A program made the position numbers and the translations under genes. A DNA stretch of 64,000 nucleotides from contig JASANC010001532.1 in the NCBI GenBank assembly GCA_030248135.1, forward strand, positions 100,558-164,557, given 5' to 3'. The notes beneath the pieces were generated by a model. The model searched no databases. It saw only the letters and a program-made list of their open reading frames with translations, and was not told where the DNA came from. Below, in pieces: positions 56,611 through 64,000 of the stretch. Position 1 is the first letter of the stretch, and every line of letters starts with the position of its first letter. This DNA comes from Theristus sp. LFF4_11. Lineage: Eukaryota > Nematoda > Chromadorea > Monhysterida > Xyalidae.

Positions 56611-59600
56611 TCAGTCGGAATCAGACGTGAACAAATCGGCCATAGATTGGTTGGCAAGAGCAACTCGGCTCGAGCGAACACCACCACCGACTAGCATGTC
56701 CTGGCTGCCAGCTATGATTCGCTCGTGTTCACTGTCATCGGAATCAGACGAAAACAGCGGCTCCTGTGAAAAGGGGAAAACTTGTAACAGTGAAAAGGGC
56801 AACAGTGCAATTTGGATTTCACAGTTATTTTGGTTGCGCAGCCAATCAGACAGTAGCACATTCTCAAAACAGTATTTCCTTGATGCAGAATCTGAATGAT
56901 TGGAATCAGTGGTCAGTTCTATAAAAGTGAATAGTGTTTGAAAAGTGAACGTTTTTACTCCAGGGTGTTCCAAAAGTTAGTCTTTAAGAAATTCTGGAAA
57001 AATAATCGAGACATGAGCTTCAAAGACAAACAGTTTTGCGTGGAAATTAGAAATATCAATCCAATCAATGGGAAACTTCGGTCAAAGATGAACTTGTGGT
57101 TCAAGTATTCAACCGGAATTTGTCAAGGTCTAAATTTTGGGACACCCTGGAGTAGAACTATTCACTTTTCAAGCACTATTCACTTTTTATAGAACTGACC
57201 ACAGGAGACGTACACGGTCAACATCAGGTTTGTATTCCTGTTCGCCGTCACTTTCGTCACTGGATGAGAAACCAAAACTTTGTTGTTCCTCTTTTTGTTC
57301 GGCGTCATCGTTCCCAGCCGCCTGTAACGTGCTCCGAATGGTGCTGTCAACCATCGATGAAGCCTGTAGGTTATGAACACCATGTATGATGTTACAGTAA
57401 AACACACCCAAAATATGACATGCTAATTGGTTGCAGTGACCAGTTTGGGAGTGACCGCCAGTACCAAAGAAAATTGAATTGTAAGCGTTCGCAGTGTTTT
57501 AGCGCAGCCAGCCAACCTCAAAGATGTCCTCGAACTGAGCGTTTGCAGCGTGCACAGCCGATTCGAGTGTGCTATCCGTTGAGAAGGCAGCAATACGCTC
57601 AAAGTGCGACACGTTCATGGTGACGCCCGGCGCTGCACACACGTGCTGCTGGTTGCAGTCGACCGCCTGATGGGTGCTCGATGGAACTGGTGCCAACCTG
57701 CACGCTTGAGCAGAGTGTTCGGTGCTGTGGCGGTTGCCTGCAAGTAAAGAATTGTCGATATTGGAGTTCACAATCGAATGCTGGCAAATGGAACACTTTA
57801 GGTTGATGTGTTCGCATGGCAGTTCGCAGAAGAATAACCTTTTTTCTTATGGTGCCCCTTTTCGAACAGCGCCTGTGCCAACGCAATGTTCAGCTCCTCC
57901 ATCGTGCCAGCACTGAACATTGCTAGCGCCTTCTCACGGTAGCCGCGTGATTCACTGCGCTTCAAATTGGAACAAGTGACTTTTCATGCAGCCGTGACAA
58001 AGGCAATACCGATCCTCAAGAAAAACATGCTCACCTGCAGCACTTGCACGATGGACAGCGCTGCCAGGTTGCACGCCTCTGCGAACGGGTAGTGCTCATT
58101 CAGCGACATTCTCAAAGTGCCGACTGCTAAAAAATGCCTGAAAAGTTGTGCTTGACAAAACATGCCATCAACAACGTCATCACAATTGCTAGCAACAAAC
58201 AACAATGAACACAGTCTGTCCAAGACCGCTTTGGTTCTTTGAATCTCTCTTTGCATGTATTCTCCAACCTTTCTCCTCGAAACCGCAGAAAAACAAGATT
58301 ATTTATTGACCGTTCACAGGGCACGCACAATAAAACGCAAACAATCACGATATGATCATTTCCATCGGATCAACCGTGGTAAGCAGCGTGCAGATCTTGC
58401 GTGCCAACTCTTTGCCTATACGCCTCTCGCTTGCGGTTCGCCCGTCTCCACGCACGACCACAATGTTCTCGAGTCTACCAAGCGTGTACTCTCGTTCGCG
58501 AAGCAGCTCATCTCGCAAGGCGATCGGATTTGGAAATTCGTGTGCAATGAATCGCGCATGGGCGTCTGCAAAGTTGACACACAGCCAACAGCAGATTGGT
58601 GCTTTTGTCAAGTGTTGTGACTTGGTTTGGTACCTGTCACATTGGGCATCACGGCCAACATACGTTGCCACCACTCTCTCACGCACGCAGCGTCTGCAGC
58701 TCCATCTGAACAATGCGCGGCTTTGTTTATTTTCTGATCAAATGTCAAAATGCTCCAGCAACGAGGCACCAATGGAAACAAACGAATGTGAGCACCGACC
58801 GGGCGGCTCAGTGAAGTCGCCGACTTTGTCGAGTTTCACGTCGAGCGACGGTTTGACGGCCTTGCGCTGTTTGTCGACGGCCAACGCGACGGCACGCTGG
58901 AAGCCACGGATTGTGTCGGCCAGTTGCGCAGCGCTGCACACACGACGCACGTTCACATGCAGCTCAAACGGAACACGAACCAGGCAATCGGGCTGCAACG
59001 TGAAATGAAACACGCGGACATCAGCTGTGCAGTGACAGCAAAACAAAAGCGGACGTGATGGAACAAGACAATGGAACAGCTTTGAGAAATTCAAAAACAA
59101 TATTCAGTAAACACCTTAGTGCTCGACTGTGCTGCATTTGAGCTGCTCAAAATAATGACGGTCATTTTTGCTCCACCGGGAAGAGCTCGTTTCTTGGAGT
59201 GGACCACTTCAAAGAGACCATCATCGCCGCTGAAAGCGCCGTCGTGAACGACAAAAAGGAACTGGTCTTGCAAGATCTGAAAAGTTTGAAAAATCCAAAC
59301 AAACGGGCATGTTGAGAGCATCAAGATTTGCGAAATAAACAACAATCTAACCTGGCGGTATTCGCCTGTATTCGATGGAATCGTTCGAATCCAGTGGATT
59401 GTGTTTTGATATTCAGCAGTGGCACTGCACTGTGGCAACTTTGGACAGCGGCAACTAGTGAAGTAAGCATCCAGCGTTGCCGTGAAACGCTCTTGAAAAA
59501 CAAATTCAGAATTTCTCGCTCGTTCAGCTGATTCTGATTGTCATGTGGTGTCCAACTCCCAGACTGAAGACTGTGCACCCTATCACATCGCAGCAGCGCG

Positions 59601-59855
59601 CCTGCCTACGTGCATGCTTTCGCGACAGCGCAGCCTTACTGTGTTACGACATCAACTACACCGAAGAGAACACGCACCCTGATTGTGGAAGATGTGGTCC
59701 GCCAATTCACAGACGGACTCGTGCACAACTGTTTGAATGTAACTCTCGCATGTGTTTTCAGAAAATGAACGCTTCGCTATCAGATCGTCACTTGGCGCTG
59801 CTTTGGTCTTCCTTTTCTTTCGATTCTTCTCCTCACCTTCACGGGCACTGGCCAT
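56611..59855 (-). CDS. Unrecognised multi-exon gene with basic N-terminus and acidic C-terminus
   Basis: I do not recognise the family. Exons inferred from good GT/AG borders: 59855-59678, 59527-59352, 59276-59115, 58992-58770, 58704-58634, 58564-58375, 58126-58035, 57960-57839, 57737-57527, 57363-57214, 56763-56611. There may be one or two more. The start MASAREGEEKNRKKRKTKAA suggests nuclear localisation. The middle has aliphatic blocks such as DQFLFVVHDGAFSGDDGLFE, GAKMTVIILSSS and LVRVPFELHVNV that resemble a nucleotide-binding or vWA-like fold. A helical part follows (RDELLREREYTLGRLENIVV, SESRGYREKALAMFSAGTME, ELNIALAQALFEK). The end is acidic (SSDESDGEQEYKPDVD, SSDSDDSEHERI) and finishes FTSDSD. 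Exon phasing for the middle exons was not fully checked. Confidence 0.6.
56910..57201. mobile_element. MITE with TGGTCAGTTCTATAAAAGTG ends and CAG target duplication
   Basis: This 292-bp element has the left TGGTCAGTTCTATAAAAGTG mirrored at the right end. CAG is duplicated at 56907-56909 and 57202-57204. It sits in the last intron of the unrecognised gene, within about 10 bp of the predicted donor. It belongs with the 48880-49287 element. Confidence 0.82.
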
Positions 59856-61262
59856 TCTTGCGACTGCTAAACCGGCCTGAAAGTTGAACAACCCGAAATT
59901 GAACACCAATTGGGTGCGTCGTTGTTCGGGTCGTTTTATCAATGACAAATCAATTATACAATTGTCTCCATTACCGCACGGAAATCGTTCATTGCGAATT
60001 GCACACAAAAAGTTTCACAATAACAAACCGCCATTTTTTCATTTTATTATGAAAATGTGAACACTGTGCCTGTTCCATTTCAAAATACCACATCTGATTT
60101 GACATTGACACTACTTATTAGGAATCTACCAAAGACAAACCCAAACGCAAGCAATTTCAGTTCATCATTTGCCGATAAACTCAAATAACACCAAAGATCT
60201 AAAAAAATTACCATTGCTGAGCACAAAAAGTGACGATTGACTTGAGTAAAATTTTGGAAAAATTGAGCTATCAATTAGCAATAGTTTTACTGGATATATC
60301 AAGAACAATGATTGAACAAAAAAATGTTTTGCAATGAGAAGAAAAGTGATGAAGTAATTACACGAAGAAGCAAACCAAAAAACCTGGAGCCACGCAAGGA
60401 AAAAAAAACAAAAAAACTACAGCGGTATTCATAAAAGCAGTATTTAGTGACTCCGTGGCTGTGTTGTAACAAAGCTACGCCGTCACTAAATGCTGCTTCA
60501 TGAATGCTGCTTACGACCGGTATTTCAGTTGTTAAGATCAACACGCTTTAACCATAAAAAACAACAGAAAATTTTCAAACCAGAAATTTTAACACAACGA
60601 ACAGAATCATAAAAGCGCAGTTTTGCCACATGGCAAGGTGACAAATCAAAAAAGTACCAAAATTTCAATGTTTTCAAAGGTATGGAAAAGGTTTTTTTTA
60701 AACATGAAAATCAACAAACATAGCAGGGAGCCACAAGGAAACCCCCACAACCAGAAATCGCACTGCACCTAAATCCGAACCGGAGAAAGAATCGAAATTT
60801 TCAAATGCAGCCAACAAAAATTGAACAGTAAATACTTTTTCCATCATTTTCCTGACAATTTAAAAAGAAACGTCGTAGCACCGAAGAGCCGTAAACAAAT
60901 GACCAAGTGTAATATTTTCACAAACAAGGCTTACAAAATTCGCATGCGGCTGCAGAAAAACAAGTGCAAGAAAAGAAAAATACCTGCGTGAAAACCCAGA
61001 AATTCGTTTAGAAAAAATTAACTAAACGACATCGTGATGTTTATTACTGGAAATGAGACGATTAAAAACTGTTGTAAAACCGATCATTATTAATGATAAT
61101 GAATGAAAGAGGAAGACAAGCCAGTGCAATTGTGAATTGATTTAAAAACGAGTCACGATAGAAATGTTCACAAGACAAACGAAGAAGACAACAAAGAACA
61201 AATGCAAACAAAATCAAACCAAACATAACGAAAAGCACAGTTGCACTGCACACGGCACACAT
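59856..61262. other. Non-coding region between two minus-strand genes
   Basis: A/T-rich sequence without recognised exons. It holds the 5' flank of the unrecognised gene, a foldback element at 60423-60511, and the 3' flank of the J-domain gene. Confidence 0.5.
60423..60511. repeat. Small foldback element
   Basis: GTATTCATAAAAGCAGTATT followed by TAGTGAC pairs with GTCACTAAATGCTGC followed by TTCATGAATGC across a short loop. A related single arm occurs at 25605-25690. Confidence 0.7.
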
Positions 61263-63610
61263 CTAATCGACGCACTTCATGCGCTCGTAGCGCGCCGTGA
61301 GGCACTTGGTGATCTCCTCGCAGAGCACCTTCCACTCGCAGCCGTGTTGTTGCTCGTCCTGTTTGTCTGGATGGTAGTGGCACACGGCAGTCTGCAGCGC
61401 TTTCTTCTCCATCGACCGCTCATTCTGCCCAAGCTCAGCCATCTTGTGTTTCTTGTTTTTCGGCGGCCACGTCTTGCAGACGAACGCGAGCAGGTCGCCG
61501 TTGGATTTCTTGTCGGCCGCCTCCAACTTGTCGAGCTCCGGTTTGATCTTCTTGAGTTGCTTCGCACGCTCACGCTCGTGCTGCTCGTCCTCGCGACGTT
61601 GCTTCTCGCTTTGATACTCGGCCAGCACCGCGTTGCACTTTTGCAGCCATGCTGCAACAAACACAATACGTTTCACAACACAACACAATCACCGCAACTG
61701 CGCCAGAGGGGAAACCAGCTACATGCTTGGCACGGAAATTCAAAACTGGTGAAGTGAGCCGACTCCGTCAGACACGAGCGGGTCACTTGAATTTTGAATT
61801 GCCGCATCAAAAACTCCATCAGTGAGCAATTTAAACGCAAACAACGAAAACAACAACAATTAACCGCAGGTACAGGTAGACGCGCGGGTACAGTGAGTTC
61901 GCCAGACCGAGACACTCCTTGAAGCATTCCTTGGCCCTGATCGGCATCTTCAGCACATCGTGGTAGATCGCGCCGAGCCGGCTCATGGCGATTGCTTCCG
62001 ACTCAATCTGAAAGTGTCCAACTTTGCGAAAAGAAGCTCAAAATTTCAAAGAGAAATTGCAAAATGCGTCAGTTGCCACGGTCACGGACATCAGACTCGC
62101 GCGTGAGCACTGTTGCCGTTTTGTGCATAGAAACCACCGGTGAAAATGCAATCAACTACTGTAAACAATAACAGTTCATTTCACACTGCTGAATTTTCCA
62201 AGATTCCAAAAAGCACGATGACGAACTTGAAGCCAGAACACAAAAACAAAACCTACCAGAACACAATCAGATCCGTTGCTCCAGTTGCGATTGTGTAAAC
62301 ACCACCGACGCAGACCTGTTCTGTTCTCCCCCGGACTTCGCCAGATTTTATATTTTAATGGCACGCATGCTCCTTTTTTCACGCAAAAATTGTTTTCAGT
62401 TTTTATACTTTTAGAAGTTTCACCACTCCCTGCGACCCTAACCAATCTCCTGGTCGAGCGTTATTGTTCTCTGCGTTCTGCAACGCCGGTTTGGTCAGAG
62501 CAGGTCTGGCGGGGTTCAGCAACGAGGTTCGCAAGCGGTCGAGGAGTTTTGTTGTTGGCTCAGTCAGCTGGTTGCTTGGTTGTTTTCGGCAAGGGCCGTT
62601 GCTAATACAGATCGATCAAGATTTTGATCGATCGTTGCTTGTTAAAACAAGCTTCCAACGGCCCTGCCATGTCGGTCGCTGCCCTGATGGAGATGCGCGA
62701 TGCGCGCGAAAACAGTCGTCAATCCGACTGACGCTCTGAAATAGTTTTTTGGAAAATATGATCTATTTTTTGGATCTCCGACTCATTTGCAGACTTGGAA
62801 GGAAATTAGTTTTTTGCTTGCTATCGCTGCGGTCATTCAAATTGCCAAGTAATTATGTAGAATCTCGGAGATTCGGGTCATTTCAGCATTTTGAATTCCG
62901 CGTCACGCATGCAACTGCTTTGCCATTTATGTGAGCATTGAGTCTTGATGATTTATTTAAACGTGTCCAGACTAAAATGACGTCATTTGCTTTGAAAACG
63001 CTCGTTTGTCAAAGTCCAGGCACTAAAATGTCAGTTTGGTGTGACTGATTCGACATTCACCATATGTTTACGGAAAGAAATTGGCTAGACGGAAAGGTGG
63101 TTTACAGTGAACGGCAAGCGCATGTTTGACGGCACATGACGTCATTTCAGTGGGACACCTTTAAAAAATAGGTCATAGCAAAACCACAAGAAAATGTGAT
63201 ACGCTCACATCAAAAAAGCTTATATTAATACCAAAATTTCACCCTGCAACTGGCCTTTTGCCTTCCTTTACCTGAAAAAATCGTCAATAAAGGAGACCAC
63301 CAAAACCAACCGAACCTGATTCGCCCGACGCAGCCTGGTCGTCAGGCCAACAGTGAAAAGGTTGGCAACGACGTTGCCCTGCCTCCGCTCGTTCTCGGTG
63401 GTGATCTCGATGGTGGGTGATGCGATGTCGCTAAATCCGATTCCTGATCTGATCTGAAATAGCTTTCTGTTGAAAAAATGCTCATATTTGGGGCATAAAA
63501 ACTTTCAACGAAAGTTGTCTACAAAACCAACCGACCTGCTCTGTCCGAATGAGCCGGTCATCGTCCCAGGCGGGCCACGCCACCACGCACGAGCCAGGGT
63601 TCTGCCTGGC
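61263..63610 (-). CDS. TPR protein with C-terminal J-like (HPD) domain
   Basis: Four minus-strand exons are visible: about 63610-63536, 63453-63316, 62007-61865 and 61651-61263 (stop). The middle exons encode helical TPR-like repeats (GNVVANLFTVGLTTRLRRA, SEAIAMSRLGAIYHDVLK, RAKECFKECLGLANSLYP). The last exon has a charged coiled stretch (EYQSEKQRREDEQHERERAK), then KTWPPKNKKHK and a J-like end, ALQTAVCHYHPDKQDEQQ, EWKVLCEEITKCL. It contains the HPD tripeptide that stimulates Hsp70 ATPase, so a co-chaperone role is inferred. The phase between exons 62007-61865 and 61651 does not resolve cleanly with the obvious sites. The N-terminus lies upstream or beyond the window. I do not assign a gene name. 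Confidence 0.68.
62008..63315. other. Long intron of the TPR/J-domain gene with a dispersed repeat
   Basis: It has no recognised exon. At 62950-63175 it contains the inverted counterpart of 11805-12000. An inverted pair AAGGGCCGTTGC / CAACGGCCCTGCC lies at 62592-62667, and the palindrome GATCGATC near 62632. Confidence 0.5.
62950..63175. repeat. Dispersed repeat, copy 2 (inverted relative to copy 1)
   Basis: It shares ACGTCATTTGCTTT, GGTGTGACTGATTCGACATTC, GTTTACGG and TCAGTGGGACAC-type blocks in the same order with the reverse complement of 11805-12000. The two copies sit in introns or flanks of unrelated genes, as expected of a mobile element. Confidence 0.65.
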
Positions 63611-64000
63611 CTGATCGCTTGTTGTTCGACCACTACTGTGGCGTGCCGCTTTTCATTTTGTCGATCATCAACCGACAGAAAAGCGGGACAAGCGAATTTT
63701 CAGCGGTTTTCGCGTGGAAAACCAAAAATTTACTTTTTTGGGTCATTCAAATTTTTCTTTGTCAAGCTGTCATTCGCAGCAAAAATTTGATTAGTGGGCA
63801 AAAGGTTAGTTTGAAAACATATTTATTTGAGAAATAAAAACTAGCAGAGCACTTGATTTTGAACAAATCGCTAGAATAGACTAAATAACCGATTTTCATA
63901 AAAAAAGAAAGCACTACTGAGCAAAATTTGGATGAAAGTTAAGGTGAATGATTTTTTTCAATAGGTTCTGAAAAAATTTCCTCAAAATTTTGTTGTTAAA
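63611..64000. other. Window end, no feature recognised
   Basis: Mostly A/T-rich; probably intron or 5' flank of the TPR/J-domain gene. No exon is recognised. Confidence 0.4.

Noticed and set aside
56910..57201. Introner-like origin of the whole intron
   Set aside because: Splicing at sites inside the element's own ends introduces an in-frame stop; a donor in host sequence just upstream fits the flanking exons, so the element more likely entered an existing intron.

Overview
This is nuclear DNA from a bilaterian animal, probably a small invertebrate. Its genes are split into many short exons by GT-AG introns. It carries a PHOX2-type paired-like homeobox gene, an ionotropic-receptor-like gene, typical metazoan housekeeping genes, and many non-autonomous DNA transposons. 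The phylum cannot be fixed from this window, and nothing in it looks prokaryotic, organellar or viral.

Layout: (1) 1-11.4 kb holds the 5' part of a PPP4R1-like phosphatase-4 regulatory gene on the minus strand, with introns of several kb. (2) 11.6-25.15 kb is a gene-poor block of nested hAT-type MITEs, long inverted repeats and poly-G/poly-C elements. Many are bounded by perfect 8-bp target-site duplications (TSDs). (3) 25.2-38.7 kb carries DDX10 (Dbp4 helicase) and UTP15 head to tail; both act in small-subunit rRNA processing. The 4.3-kb fourth intron of UTP15 contains an antisense ionotropic-receptor-like gene and a non-autonomous Helitron. (4) 39.5-41.05 kb is the PHOX2-type gene. (5) 43.7-49.5 kb (minus) is an SPPL2-type intramembrane aspartyl protease, with a 2.1-kb palindromic element in one intron. 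(6) 51.8-54.66 kb is POLR3C, an RNA polymerase III subunit. (7) 54.66-56.09 kb (minus) is one gene that fuses a nicotinamide riboside kinase to the molybdopterin synthase large subunit (NMRK-MOCS2B). Its stop codon overlaps that of POLR3C inside a 10-bp palindrome. (8) 56.6-59.9 kb (minus) is a 13-exon gene I do not recognise. (9) 61.3-63.6 kb (minus) is a TPR protein ending in a J-like HPD domain.

The most novel item is the NMRK-MOCS2B fusion. The most striking structure is the set of nested transposons whose arms are built from short tandem repeats or G-runs. Exon borders were inferred by eye from splice signals, reading frame and remembered family alignments, so individual borders may be off by a few bases or use an alternative site.
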